Shown one piece after another: positions 18,392 to 28,800 of a DNA stretch of 51,593 nucleotides. The notes under the pieces are model-generated. The model searched no databases, had not been told where the DNA came from, and saw only the letters and a program-made list of their open reading frames with translations. The position numbers and the translations under genes are program-made. The stretch's first letter is position 1, and each line of letters begins with the position of its first letter. The stretch is from contig CAYLUN010000035.1 in assembly GCA_964386865.1 (NCBI GenBank), positions 1 through 51,593 of the forward strand, given 5' to 3'. Source of the stretch: CAYLUN01 sp964386865 (GTDB taxonomy: Bacteria; Verrucomicrobiota; Kiritimatiellia; RFP12; UBA1067).

Positions 18392-18663
18392 GGTCTCATT
18401 GTACTGCCGAACCGCACCCGTGTCAAAGCGGCTGCCCACACCCGGCCAGACGCTCTGGCGCGCGTGCGGGTGCGAAATGGACAATCCGTGTTTCTGGAAC
18501 TGCAAATGCCTTTTGGAGCACGCCAGATTAGCTTTTGAGTTCGTTTTAGGATTAAGTTCGGGGTTGAACGCATGGCCCATCCCCACAATGTATGACTCAA
18601 GACACGTGCGACAGCGCCGCAACCGCCGCACGCACCCCAAGTCTACGGTCACACGCGCACAGC

Positions 18664-21600
18664 CTACTGGATCAGGATCAGGAGGCCGCGGCTCAGCAGG
18701 CGCACTTCGCCCGTGGCATTCCTGTAAACGACCTGCCAGCGGCCGCCGTCCAGATTGGTCGAGGCGAACCGGCCGGTCAGACAGCCCGGAGCGCAACTTG
18801 CGATGACGTACTGCTTGCCGGCCTTGAGCTGGGCGAGATCCTGAATGTGCAGGGTTGCGCCCGTGACATTCAGGCTGCCCAGCACCTTCAGCAGGTCGCA
18901 CGACCCGTCCGCCGCCATATCCGTCAGCAGCGTTCCGGTCAGCGACGTCGAAGCCGCCGACGTCAGCGTGCCGATCACATTCGTGCCGCCCGGCGCGACC
19001 GTGCCGCTGACCGCCAGCGTCCCGTTCGTCACGAGCCCGCTGCCGCTGAGGCCAGCGAGGGACTGAGCGTGCCCGCCGAGGTCGAGGGTCGCGCCTCCAG
19101 ACAGGGCGACCGCGGTGCCCACCGGAAGAACGCTTGCAGCAGGCAGCACGTCCGGGCCGAGAACAGAGTTCGCTGCAAGCTGCTCCTGCGTCAGCGCAGC
19201 GTTCCAGATACGGACCTCGTTGTAGCTTGCGCTGGCGTCGTTGTCGTTGTACTGCGAGTGCCCCAGCCACATGTCCCGCTGAATGAGATCTGCCAGCGTG
19301 AAGTTCACGCTCATGGAGCCGTTGGTCAGGGTCGCTCCCGCCGCGTCCATCTTGTACCACTTGAACAGCGTGCTGCCGCCCGCACCGGCTCCGGGCGTAA
19401 TGACCAGTGCGATGTGGTACTCCTGGTTCAGGGTGTAGGGCGCCATCGTGTTGTTGCCTTGGGCGGCCGGCGTATTCGGCTTGACCTCCACGCGATCGGT
19501 CGTCAGGCTGGTACCTTGCGTCCAAGTCATAATGAGGTTGGTGGTCTGACTCACGCCGAAGTCGAAGATTCGGCTCCAGTTCTGTATCGCGTGCTGGGTC
19601 GCCCAAAGCTCGATGGTCACCGGCGCGTTATTGGTGGGTAGAATATTCGCGCCCAGCGATATATACGACGTATTCCGTGCGCCTCCGGCCAGCCGGTACT
19701 GCTGAGCGCCAACGGTCACGGCACCGATTGCGCTCGCAGGGGATGCGCCCGCAGAGTCGAGCGCATTCCCGTTGAAGCTCCAGCGGTGTTTCAGCGGAGA
19801 GCTTAGCTGAACCCGACCGCCCTGAATCGATGTCGCGCCCGCGAAGCTGCTGCTGCCGGAGAGCGCCAGCACCCCCGCGCCGGTCTTGACCAGACTGGCC
19901 GCGCCTGCGAGCGACGCGTCGATCGTTCCGGAGTCCGTGACCGTCACGGAGGCGGCGTTCAAGGAGCCTCCCTCGATCGTGCCGCCGTTTACCGTCACGG
20001 CGCCGTTGGTCACCGTGAAGCCGCCCAGGCTATAAGTTCCGCCAGCCACGTTCACGCTTGCACCAACCGGAAGCGCATTCGCCACGCCCAGAATCAGCAG
20101 GCCGTTGCTGATCGTGGTCGTTCCCGCGTAGGTGTTCGTCCCAGCCAGCGTCAGCATGCCCGAGCCCAGCTTGGTGAGGCCGCCGCTGGCATTGGCCGAC
20201 AGCGCGACCGTCCCCAGCGTAGCCGCAGCCGTGTATCCGCCGCCTGCCAGCGCAACCGTTGGCGCGGTCGTGTAGCCAAAGCCCGGGTTCGTGATCTGGA
20301 TCGCCGTGACCGTGCCCGCCGCAGGATTAATGACCGCGCGCGCCGTGGCGCCCGTGCCGCCGCCACCGCCAGAGAACACCACGTACGGCTCGCCGATGTA
20401 GCCAGCGCCGGAGCCGGTCAGCGCGACTGAAGTCACGCCGCTGCCGGGAGGGGCCAGAAGAGACTGCGGCACGCGCACATTCAGATTCGTCGTGTCGATC
20501 GCCGCCCCGCCTGGATAGACGTAAGCCCCGTTGAGATTCTGTATCAGGTTCAGCAGGGTAGCTGCGGCCTGAACCGTACCGCCGTTGAGATTCAGATAGG
20601 ACGAACCCGTGCCCGTTGTCTTGCTGATGGTGGTCGCACGGAACACGCCACCCCGGAGGTTCAAGAAGTTGTTCGGCGTGCTCGACATGAAGCGGAAGCC
20701 GCCTGCCGCGGCATTGAGCACCCCGCCGTTCACATTGATTTCGCCCCGTCCGGCGGCGTTTGCCCAGCCTACGCCGAAATTGGCGGGGGCTGTCAGCTCG
20801 CCGCCGTTCAGGTGAATATATCCCGTGCCCCCGTTGCGCCCGCAGAACAGGTAGAGCGTTGGCGTCGGAGCGAAGACACCGCCGTCCAACGTGAGGACGC
20901 CAACGCCCGTCGCATTGTAGCCAACCGCGATCTCATTCCCCCTGAACAGTCCGTCGGTCTGACGGAAGTATCCGTAACTCGACTCGCCGATATCAACGCC
21001 ACCCATCACGGCGACGCCCATATTGGTGAGCACGCCTCCCGTCAGATAGACAGCCCCGGCGGACGGGCTGAACGTGCCGATCTTCAGGTACCGCACGCTC
21101 AGGTTCGTCGCGACGTTCGCCACGCCGCGCGCTCCGGTTCCGTTGCCGACCACGAAGTCGTAGGCGTTTGAAAGGGCTGTCGGCCCGCTGACGTTCAGGC
21201 GCGCCGCCCCCGCGACCGTCAACGCTCCATTGACCGCCGTGACGCCCGCCGCATTCGTAATCGTCAGCGTCCCGCCGCTTACCGTCACCGCCCCTAGGAC
21301 ATTGCTGCTGGCGGGGCCCAGGGTCAGCGAGCCCGCGTTGACTGTTGTGAGGCCGAGATAGACGTTTGTCCCCGCCAGCGTCAGATCGCCCGCGCCGCCC
21401 TTGGTCAGCGCTCCCGTGCCCGTGCTGTTGCTCACATTGCCGGCAATCGTCACTGCCGCTCCCAACGCGTTCACGTTGATCGTCCGCGTGCCGCCGGCCA
21501 GATCCAGCCCGTTCAGCAGCGTGAGCGGCTGGTTCGCGCCAACTTCGTTCAGCAACAGCGCGCTCGGGTTGAACAGGCCGCCCCCCCACTGGAGCATCGA

Positions 21601-23154
21601 GGCGGCGCCCCCGACATTCACCGTCAACGGCGCGTTGAACGCGCTGAACCCGCTCGCGCTGCCGGACACTAGGTTGACCTGGCCGGCGTCTGCGCCCAGC
21701 GTGGGAGAAAGTGTTCCGCTTGCGGCCGAGAGCGTTCCCCCGTTGAGCGTAACATTGGTCGCGCCGGGAAGCCCGGCTCCGAAATCGGCCTGAAGAACAC
21801 CGCCGTAGACGATACTCCCGCCCGTGTAGGTGTTGTTGCCAGTCAGCTTCAGCGTGTTCAGCCCCATCTTCACCAGGCCGTGCGACCAGCCGATGTTCGC
21901 GCTGTTCGTGAAGTTGCCCCCGGTGGTGTCGTAGCCGAAGAATGAATCCGCACTGAGGGGCACGTTTGCCCTCGTCGTCGCGATCTGCGCGTCGCTCCAT
22001 GCGCCAGCTCCGCTAACGCCAACCGCTAAGCCGCCGCCTGCGCTGACCGACACGCGCCCGGGCTGATCATACCCCGGCAGCGAGCCCGGCTTAAGGGCAG
22101 AGAGAATGCCGCCGCTGACGGCCGTGTTCCCGGCATACGTGTTCGCCCCCCCCAGCGTCAGAAGACCTGAGCCCAGCTTGGTGAGGCCTCCCGTGCCACC
22201 GCCATCCAACAGATTCTGAGTGACCGTGATCGCATTGTTGCCCGAGTCGATGAGCGCGCCGCCGCCGCGAACATACGCTGAAGAAAGACCCTGGAAGAAC
22301 GCGCCGTTGTTCACTCCTGCTCCGCGCGCCACCAGCGTGCCGCCGTCGAAATTGAACGTGCTCCGCCCGCCCTGCGAGAGGACTTCGGGCGTAGAGATCA
22401 CGCCTCCCTGGCTCAGCCAGACCGTACCGGTCGAGCCGGCGAAGTTCATCCCGACACGTAGCCCGCCGCTGAGATTGACCACGCCCGCATTGGTGACTGT
22501 CAAATGACCAATCATCTCCTCGCCCACAATCAGCCGGTTGTTCGCGTTGATCTGGTTGAACGTGCCGCCCGCGACCGTCACCGTGCCGTTACCGCCCGGC
22601 GCATAACGCCCGAGCACCATCCACTGATTCCCCGTCACAGCTCCCCCGGTCTGTGTGAAGGCTCCGATGCCGCGGCCGCCGACCTGGAAATTGCCGTTGC
22701 CGACGAGCAGCGACAGGGAGCCGTCGGACATCGCATAAGAGCCGACGCCGCCGACGCCAAAGCCCACGCCAAACGAAGGATCGGCGACGGCTGTAACCAT
22801 GATGTCGCCCCCGGTCTGCGTCACACCGCCTGTTCCCGTGTTGCCCACGTAGAAAAGGTTGTTCGTCAGCGTGCCCGCCAGCATCTCGAACGCGCCGCTC
22901 GATCCCGCCACATCACCGAGGCTGAACGTCCCAACAGCGGCCGTCCCGCCGTCGAACTGCGCGGTGCCGCCGTTGGCGACCGTCGCCGGCTGCCCCGCCG
23001 CCGGCACGCCCGTGTCCCAGTTGGCGGCGTTGGTGAACGATCCCACAGAGCCCACCCACGTGGCAGCGTACGCCTGAGCCGACAGGAACCCGGCGACCGA
23101 CAGCCAGAAGACGCGCCGCAGACTACACACCCGCCCACCCGTTTGCGTGATCAT
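18664..23154 (-). CDS. Giant secreted ATAR protein 2 with LamG domain
   Basis: A 1496-residue exported beta-repeat protein. The start at 23154 is supported by GAGGAG about 8 nt upstream and gives a signal peptide ending near AQAYA. Most of the length is beta-helix-forming ATAR repeats (for example LTKLGSGLLTLGGANTY, LTKGGAGDLTLAGTN, LTKLGSGMLTLAGTNTYAG). A concanavalin/LamG-like domain lies at roughly 1150-1350 (KHRWSFNGNALDS through NEVRIWNAALTQEQL), a fold often used for glycan binding. The last 150 residues form a module closely similar to the C-terminus of the pectate lyase-ATAR fusion: CDLLKVLG, YVIASCAPG, FASTNLDGGRW, then the hydrophobic end LLILIQ. No beta-barrel or PEP-CTERM motif. 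It has its own 38-bp operator and promoter, shared with arabinan enzymes, which suggests a surface role in pectin/arabinan capture. Confidence 0.8.
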   Translation of the reverse strand: MITQTGGRVCSLRRVFWLSVAGFLSAQAYAATWVGSVGSFTNAANWDTGVPAAGQPATVANGGTAQFDGGTAAVGTFSLGDVAGSSGAFEMLAGTLTNNLFYVGNTGTGGVTQTGGDIMVTAVADPSFGVGFGVGGVGSYAMSDGSLSLLVGNGNFQVGGRGIGAFTQTGGAVTGNQWMVLGRYAPGGNGTVTVAGGTFNQINANNRLIVGEEMIGHLTVTNAGVVNLSGGLRVGMNFAGSTGTVWLSQGGVISTPEVLSQGGRSTFNFDGGTLVARGAGVNNGAFFQGLSSAYVRGGGALIDSGNNAITVTQNLLDGGGTGGLTKLGSGLLTLGGANTYAGNTAVSGGILSALKPGSLPGYDQPGRVSVSAGGGLAVGVSGAGAWSDAQIATTRANVPLSADSFFGYDTTGGNFTNSANIGWSHGLVKMGLNTLKLTGNNTYTGGSIVYGGVLQADFGAGLPGATNVTLNGGTLSAASGTLSPTLGADAGQVNLVSGSASGFSAFNAPLTVNVGGAASMLQWGGGLFNPSALLLNEVGANQPLTLLNGLDLAGGTRTINVNALGAAVTIAGNVSNSTGTGALTKGGAGDLTLAGTNVYLGLTTVNAGSLTLGPASSNVLGAVTVSGGTLTITNAAGVTAVNGALTVAGAARLNVSGPTALSNAYDFVVGNGTGARGVANVATNLSVRYLKIGTFSPSAGAVYLTGGVLTNMGVAVMGGVDIGESSYGYFRQTDGLFRGNEIAVGYNATGVGVLTLDGGVFAPTPTLYLFCGRNGGTGYIHLNGGELTAPANFGVGWANAAGRGEINVNGGVLNAAAGGFRFMSSTPNNFLNLRGGVFRATTISKTTGTGSSYLNLNGGTVQAAATLLNLIQNLNGAYVYPGGAAIDTTNLNVRVPQSLLAPPGSGVTSVALTGSGAGYIGEPYVVFSGGGGGTGATARAVINPAAGTVTAIQITNPGFGYTTAPTVALAGGGYTAAATLGTVALSANASGGLTKLGSGMLTLAGTNTYAGTTTISNGLLILGVANALPVGASVNVAGGTYSLGGFTVTNGAVTVNGGTIEGGSLNAASVTVTDSGTIDASLAGAASLVKTGAGVLALSGSSSFAGATSIQGGRVQLSSPLKHRWSFNGNALDSAGASPASAIGAVTVGAQQYRLAGGARNTSYISLGANILPTNNAPVTIELWATQHAIQNWSRIFDFGVSQTTNLIMTWTQGTSLTTDRVEVKPNTPAAQGNNTMAPYTLNQEYHIALVITPGAGAGGSTLFKWYKMDAAGATLTNGSMSVNFTLADLIQRDMWLGHSQYNDNDASASYNEVRIWNAALTQEQLAANSVLGPDVLPAASVLPVGTAVALSGGATLDLGGHAQSLAGLSGSGLVTNGTLAVSGTVAPGGTNVIGTLTSAASTSLTGTLLTDMAADGSCDLLKVLGSLNVTGATLHIQDLAQLKAGKQYVIASCAPGCLTGRFASTNLDGGRWQVVYRNATGEVRLLSRGLLILIQ

Positions 23155-23203
23155 GAGACTCTCCTCGTTGTTTGACAGACGTAGCATTCAAATTTCGTTT
23201 TAA

Positions 23204-23269
23204 AAAATACCGCGAAACGTCCTGGGCAGCAATTGTACTTCATGCAAACTAAATTGCATTTTTCGCAGC
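23204..23269 (-). promoter_or_regulatory. Operator B and promoter of ATAR protein 2
   Basis: The 38-bp operator at 23232-23269 has first half ATTGTACTTCATGCAA and second half ATTGCATTTTTCGCAGC at a 21-bp offset. A -35-like TTGCTG overlaps the operator by one base; after 17 bp comes -10-like TATTTT (complement of 23204-23209). The site lies 3 bp beyond the GH127 stop codon, so ATAR protein 2 has its own promoter rather than relying on read-through. Confidence 0.72.
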
Positions 23270-23272
23270 GGC

Positions 23273-25645
23273 TCAGCGGCCGGCGGCCTCCGACACCGCC
23301 CACTCGTAAACTCCGGACGAGAACTTCGGCGGAAGCTGAACCTCCAGCCGCAGGGCCGAGGTCGTGACCGGCGCGAACGCGACCTCGACCGGCTTGCCCT
23401 TCGCCACCGGGTACTCCGCCACACCGGCGACCGGCTCCCACTTGCCGTCGGCCGTGCGGTACGCGAGCCGCCAAGAGGCCGGGACTCTACATTCGCCGCG
23501 CCCAGTATCGTCGAACCACGAGACCGTGCAGGCCTTAACGGCCACCGGCTTTGCAAAGTCGTACTGCAGCCACTCCGCCGTGCCCTTGTGCGGCCAGAAA
23601 TCGAAGTTGCCGGCCGCGTGATCCTTCTCGCCCTTCGGCATCTCCGTATCGTTGACGGCCGCGGGGTCCATGCCGCCGCGGCAGAAAGATACCGTCAGCT
23701 CCGCCTGACCCGCCAGCGTGTTGATCCCGGCCTTGTCGCGATTCTCAAGCAGCCAGACCTGAGAGGCCCCGCCGCGGTTCAGGCGAGCGTAGTTCGGAAC
23801 CGCCGAGAACCCGCCTCCCTCGAGCACCATCACGCCGCCCAGCAGAGCAGGCTTCCAGACCGGCTTGAGCTCAACGTCCGGAGTCAGCACCGCCTGCTTG
23901 ATCGGCTTCGGGTGATCGACGCTCTCGAAGTTGTAGACCAGCGGCCCGCGCTGCACGGCCACCCGCCCGCGGTTCGCGGCGACCCGCTCGTCGCACCGCA
24001 CCCGCTGCACCTCCATCAGCAGCGACAGCTCCACGCGATCCCCAGCCTGCCACGTCCGCTGCAGGCACGCGTACCCGCTTCGCACCGTGACCGGCTGTGC
24101 CTGGCCGTTGACCGTGACGCTGAACGTGCCCTTGCGCTCCGGCTCAGCGGTGTAGAGTTCGCTCTCCGTGCGGTCAGGTATGCGCAGCGCCAGCGTGAAC
24201 GATGCGGGCGCGGCAGGGTAGACGGTGACCCGGACCGAGCCCTCCCACGGATACTGCGTTTCCTGTCGGATGCGCAGCGCGGTTCCCGCGACGCCCTCAA
24301 TCGTCCCCTCGCTGTCCACGAAATGGTTGACGTAGAGCGCGTCCCGCTTGCCGCCGAGCGAGTACATCAGATCCTTGACCGCGATCAGCGTGCGCGGTAT
24401 GTTTCCGACGCAGCAGGGGCACCCGTGCCACGGGTAGCGGGCCTGGCTGGAGACCAGCGGATTCTGGTAGTAGAAGTTCGTGCCGCTCAGCTCGACCGCC
24501 CCCAAGACGTTGTTGAACAGCGCGCGCTCCTGCACATCCACGTAGTGCGCGTCCGTGTGCAACCGGTGCATCTGTTCAGCCCAGAAGCTGAGTCCGCACC
24601 CCGCGCAAGACTCGCAGTAGGCGTTGTTGGGAAGCTCGAAGTCGCCGCCGAACGCCTCGCCGCTGTGCGATGCGCCCACGCCGCCCGTGAGGTAGTGCTT
24701 CTTGTGGATCGCGTTCGCCCAGATCCGGTCCGCCGCCGCCCCGAACGCGTCGTCGCCCGTGAGCCGCGCGACGTCCGCCATGGCCGCGTAGAAGTAGGTC
24801 GCGCGAACCGCATGGCCCAGCGCCTCTGACATCTCGACGGCGGGCTTCTCCGATTGGTTATAGACGTTCGGCTCGATCGTGTGCTGGTGGCTCAGGAAGT
24901 GCTTGGCCAGCGCAATGTACGCCTCGCCTTTGCCCGCGCCCTCGCTCGCGTTCGCAGCTTCGCCCAGCCGGCAGAGCGCGTGCTCCAGGCCGGGGTGCCC
25001 GTTCTTCCAAGTCCGCTTCGGCGCAGGTCCGAAGGTGGCACTCAGAAGATCCGCGCATTTCAGGGCCGCGTCGTAGAGCCGCCGGTCTTTGCCGCCGGTC
25101 ATCCGGTAATGCGCGATTCCCATTTCGAGAAAATATCCCATCACGTAGAACTCGTGGTCGCCGATCGCGGTGAAGCGCGGCCGCTTCTTGAGCGTGTGGA
25201 ACGAGTGGATGTAGCCGTCCGGCCCCTGCGCCGCGAGGATGATCGGGATCCACTCCTCGACCTTGGCCCGCAGCGCCGTCTGCGCCGCGGCCAGCGCGGC
25301 GTCGCCCGCGGGGTCGACTTCGAGCGCCAGGCAGATCGCCTCGACCGTGTTGTAGATGTAGGCGTCGCTCCACGGACAGCCGCGGAACGCGACCGACGGC
25401 GGCTTGCCGGCCAGAACCTCTCCTGTCGCCACGAGGTTGAGCAACTCCTGCCCCTCCCCGCCTTTCTCCATCTGTCGGACGCAGTGCGGGATCCATTTCT
25501 CCGTCTGGAGTTTGGCCTGCTGCTTCCAGAACCCGTTGATCTTGATTGTCTGAAACCGGACCGGCTCAAGCGTGTCGGCCGCAGCAGCGGCGCTTACTAA
25601 ACCGATGGCGATTGCTGTCCAAGTGGTGACGGCCTGATGTCTCAT
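23273..25645 (-). CDS. Secreted beta-L-arabinofuranosidase, GH127
   Basis: Enzyme with a cysteine nucleophile and zinc site that removes beta-L-arabinofuranosyl residues. The start at 25645 (GAGGAC about 11 nt upstream) gives a signal peptide ending near AAAAA; the longest reading adds a non-native 41-residue leader. Of 790 residues, an (alpha/alpha)6 barrel spans about 30-440 (FRGCPWSDAYIYNTVEAICLA, split by family-conserved Trp/Asp positions). Zinc and catalytic residues: Glu345 and Cys347 in CESC, Cys411 and Cys412 in CPCCVGN, with a probable acid/base Glu330. This spacing matches the characterised HypBA1 type. Beta-sandwich domains follow, then a C-terminal F5/8-type-C-like region (about 690-790). 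It has its own operator and promoter. It complements the alpha-specific GH51 and GH43 enzymes nearby. Confidence 0.9.
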   Translation of the reverse strand: MRHQAVTTWTAIAIGLVSAAAAADTLEPVRFQTIKINGFWKQQAKLQTEKWIPHCVRQMEKGGEGQELLNLVATGEVLAGKPPSVAFRGCPWSDAYIYNTVEAICLALEVDPAGDAALAAAQTALRAKVEEWIPIILAAQGPDGYIHSFHTLKKRPRFTAIGDHEFYVMGYFLEMGIAHYRMTGGKDRRLYDAALKCADLLSATFGPAPKRTWKNGHPGLEHALCRLGEAANASEGAGKGEAYIALAKHFLSHQHTIEPNVYNQSEKPAVEMSEALGHAVRATYFYAAMADVARLTGDDAFGAAADRIWANAIHKKHYLTGGVGASHSGEAFGGDFELPNNAYCESCAGCGLSFWAEQMHRLHTDAHYVDVQERALFNNVLGAVELSGTNFYYQNPLVSSQARYPWHGCPCCVGNIPRTLIAVKDLMYSLGGKRDALYVNHFVDSEGTIEGVAGTALRIRQETQYPWEGSVRVTVYPAAPASFTLALRIPDRTESELYTAEPERKGTFSVTVNGQAQPVTVRSGYACLQRTWQAGDRVELSLLMEVQRVRCDERVAANRGRVAVQRGPLVYNFESVDHPKPIKQAVLTPDVELKPVWKPALLGGVMVLEGGGFSAVPNYARLNRGGASQVWLLENRDKAGINTLAGQAELTVSFCRGGMDPAAVNDTEMPKGEKDHAAGNFDFWPHKGTAEWLQYDFAKPVAVKACTVSWFDDTGRGECRVPASWRLAYRTADGKWEPVAGVAEYPVAKGKPVEVAFAPVTTSALRLEVQLPPKFSSGVYEWAVSEAAGR

Positions 25646-25688
25646 GCGTAACGTCCTCGCTAGATGATTCGTACTTTCCAGTGTCTTA

Positions 25689-25755
25689 AAGGTAGTGTAT
25701 GCTCCGTCAGATTGTCTATTGGACTTGTTGCAACAGGCATTGTCATTTTCGCAAC
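25689..25755 (-). promoter_or_regulatory. Operator C and promoter of GH127
   Basis: The 38-bp operator at 25718-25755 has first half ATTGGACTTGTTGCAA and second half ATTGTCATTTTCGCAAC. A -35-like TAGACA (5 of 6 to consensus) overlaps it by one base, and -10-like TACCTT (complement of 25689-25694) follows after 18 bp. An alternative -10, TACACT, lies 5 bp closer. The GH127 ATG is 73 bp from the operator. Confidence 0.7.
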
Positions 25756-25826
25756 AGTCTTCCCGCACGATGACATCCCGGAATGACCCCGATCGCAGGG
25801 AGGGCCCGCTTCCACGCCGTCCGCCG

Positions 25827-28800
25827 TCAACGCTTCGAGCGCAACCGGAGAACGGTCAGCGAGCGAGCGGGAACCGGACAGCCGAAGGTCTTCCCGGCAG
25901 GAAGCGTGGATACCTCCGGAACGGTGGCCGGCGCGCGTCCGAACGCGTTCTCCGCCAGCGGATCGCCGCACAGCACCGTGCGCATCGCGCGGTCATCGAA
26001 CGCGCCTGCGACCGACACGTCAATCCTCGCCGACAGGGGCTTGTCGGAGCGGCTGACCAGTTTTAGAACGAGGTCGCCGCTTTGAGTGTCGCGCACGGCA
26101 GATGCCGCGAACTCAGCGCCGCCGCCCTCGACCGCAACGGCCGCGCTCCTGTCGCCGGCGTTGTGCATGAAGAGCTGCTGGACGATGTAGTTGACGCTCG
26201 GCGTGACCGTCAGGTTGTCGAAGTAGATCAGGTCGGGCCTCCACTGCGTGTGCCCCTGCTTGGCGAGCAACGGCGCGTAGGAGGAGAGCCGCACGATGTC
26301 GCCGTTGCGCTCAAGCGAGGTCAGGTAGGCCGCCTCCGCCAGAGCCGAGCGCAACGTGTTCCGCCGATCCTTATCGTGCGCGGCATACTCGCCCGCGTAG
26401 ACGCCCGGCCCCACACGGTCATAGCGGTCGTAACGGCCCAGGCTCTCCCAGAACCATTCAGGATTCCGGTAGTAGTGCTCGTCCAGCAGCGGCACGCCGC
26501 TGCTGCGGGCCAGCGCCCAGCCCGCCTCAAAATCGGCCCCGTCCGGAGAGGGGCCGGCCGTGCCGACGACCACGATCTCCGGATGCTTGGCGCGGACCGC
26601 ATCGAAGATCAGCTTGAAACGCTCGCGGAAGACCGGCGTGATCTGGTCTTCGTTCCCCACGCCGAGATAGACAAGCCCGAACGGCGCCGGATGCCCGGCG
26701 GCCGCGCGCACCGAGCCCCATGTGGAGGTCGGAGGCCCGTTGGCCCACTCGATCAGGTCAAGCACCTCCTGCACGTAAGACGGCATCTCGTCCAGCGGCA
26801 GCCCGCGCTGGCCCTTCTCGCCCGTACACCCGGAGTTCTGGCAGCACACGCCCGCCGCCACCACAGGCAGAGGCTTAGCCCCGATATCCTCGCAAAACTG
26901 GAAGTACTCGTAGTAGCCGAGCCCTGCGCTCTGGTGGTAGCCCCAGATGTTGGACTGCTGCTTGCGGCGCTCGACCGGACCGACGGTGTCTCTCCACCGG
27001 TACATGTTGCCGAGGCCGTTGCCGTGGGCCACGCAGCCGCCGGGAAAGCGGATGAAGCGCGGGCGGAGATCCGCGATCGCTTGCGCGAGATCCGCCCGCA
27101 GCCCGTTCGCGCGTCCCTTGAAGGTGCTTCGCGGAAAGAGCGAGACCTCGTCGAGCGCGATTCCGCCGCGTCCTTTCGCGAGCAACACAAAGCGCGCCTC
27201 CGCGTCGCTGTCGCTGGCGACCAGGCTCGCTTCGGCCCGCTTCCAGTCGAGCCCTTGGACGGAAAACGCGCACTCGCCGAGCGCCCTGCCGTCTTGGCCC
27301 TCCAGCCGCACCGTCACGGGCATGGGCCGGCTCGCGACGTCAGCCGGGCCGCCCCAGCGCCGCTCGGCGTAGGTCTGGCGCGCGAAGAATGAGACGTCGT
27401 AGGCCTCCCCTTTTTTCACAGGAATGCCGTCAAAGCCGGGGTTCGAGACGCCGACGCCCTCGCCGGGTTGCTCAACCTCCAGCACGAGATGGTGCGGGTT
27501 GTTGGGATGGACCGGAATGCCGGCGTCGACCTTCATGCCGCCTTTCCCGTCGCCTCGCCGCACCAACTCCCAGAAGCTCAGCGGATTCCAGCCCGGCTGT
27601 TCAACAAACTGATACTCGAAGGACCTGTTTTGAATCAGCTCGGCATACAGCCCGCCGTCGGCCGCGTAGTTGATATCCTCGAAGAAGATGCCGAACAGAT
27701 CCGGGCTGATGGCCTTCGACTCCGGCCCCACCTTGATCGACACCGCTGCGGGCGCACCTTCCTCTGACGCAAGCCGGTCGCTGACGCGGAAGAAGTCGAA
27801 CTCCGCGCGGCCGCCCGGCGAACGGGTCGCGAAGTGAAACAGGCCGAAACGGTAGCCCATGAAGTGCGGCAGCGTGTAGGTCATCTTCAGCGTGCCGCCG
27901 AGCGCGATCCACGTCGCGCCATCGAGGCTGTAGAAGAAACTCGCCTGATCCGCGCGATTCCTGAAGTCGCACTCGGCTTTCAGCCAGACCACGTTCTGCG
28001 CCAGCGGCACGCGCTGAACCTCAGCGGGGCTCCCGGACTCCGCGCTCACCAGCACGACCGACTTGGCCCCGCCCTCCGCCTTGACGCCGACCCAGCCGTA
28101 GTGTTTCTGAAGCAGGGCCAGCCCCGCGCAGTCGCCGTCCTTCAGGTGCGACACGTCGAGCGCGGTCACTCCCGCGCATTCCGGCCCGAAGGTGCGCTGC
28201 GTCAGCGTGTTCCTCGCCGCCAGAAAATCCGCGTCGACGCGGCCTGTCGCGAGCCGCAGCCAGCCCGGACGCGCGACAACCGACCAGAGCCGGTTGTCGG
28301 GATTGTGGTTCCACTGCCAGACCAGCGGCAGAGCGGGTTCGCCGGGCCGGCGATCGAACTCGTCGGACGCGACGACCCCGGGAATGAGCCCGTTGCTGAC
28401 CGGAAGGCCGAGCGTTTCGGGCACCTTGCCGTTCTCACCCAGCACGGGCCAGCCGTCCGCCCACTTGACCGGCACGAGATAGGGAACGCGCCCGACCGCA
28501 CCGCAGTCCTGGAACAGGTAGGCAAACCACTCGCCGGTTGGCGTGTCGATCAGGCCGCCCTGCGCCACGCCCCGGTCGTGTAGCGCGACGCGGCCCTCAT
28601 ACGGGCCGGTGATCGTGTCCGCGCGATGCACGAGCACGGTGCGCATGTCGTTTTTCGGCCACGAGATGTTGAACAGGTAGTACTTACCGTGCGCCTTGAT
28701 CATCTGCGACCCCTCGGCAGACAAGCCGATCTTCCCGCCGGCCACCAAGCCCGCGTTCTCGATGAGGGTCTGGTCGAGCCCGCCCGGCTTAAGCGCCGTG

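Noticed and set aside
18395..18435. ATTGTACT just upstream of GH28 as an operator copy
   Set aside because: Only the first eight positions match; the GCAA core and second half are missing, and it would lie 7 bp from the ATG with no room for a promoter.
18392..19606. N-terminal extension of the GH28 frame up to 19606
   Set aside because: The extension overlaps the 3' end of ATAR protein 2 in another frame, is Arg/Gln/Gly-rich and lacks a signal peptide; the ATG at 18391 gives a proper exported GH28.
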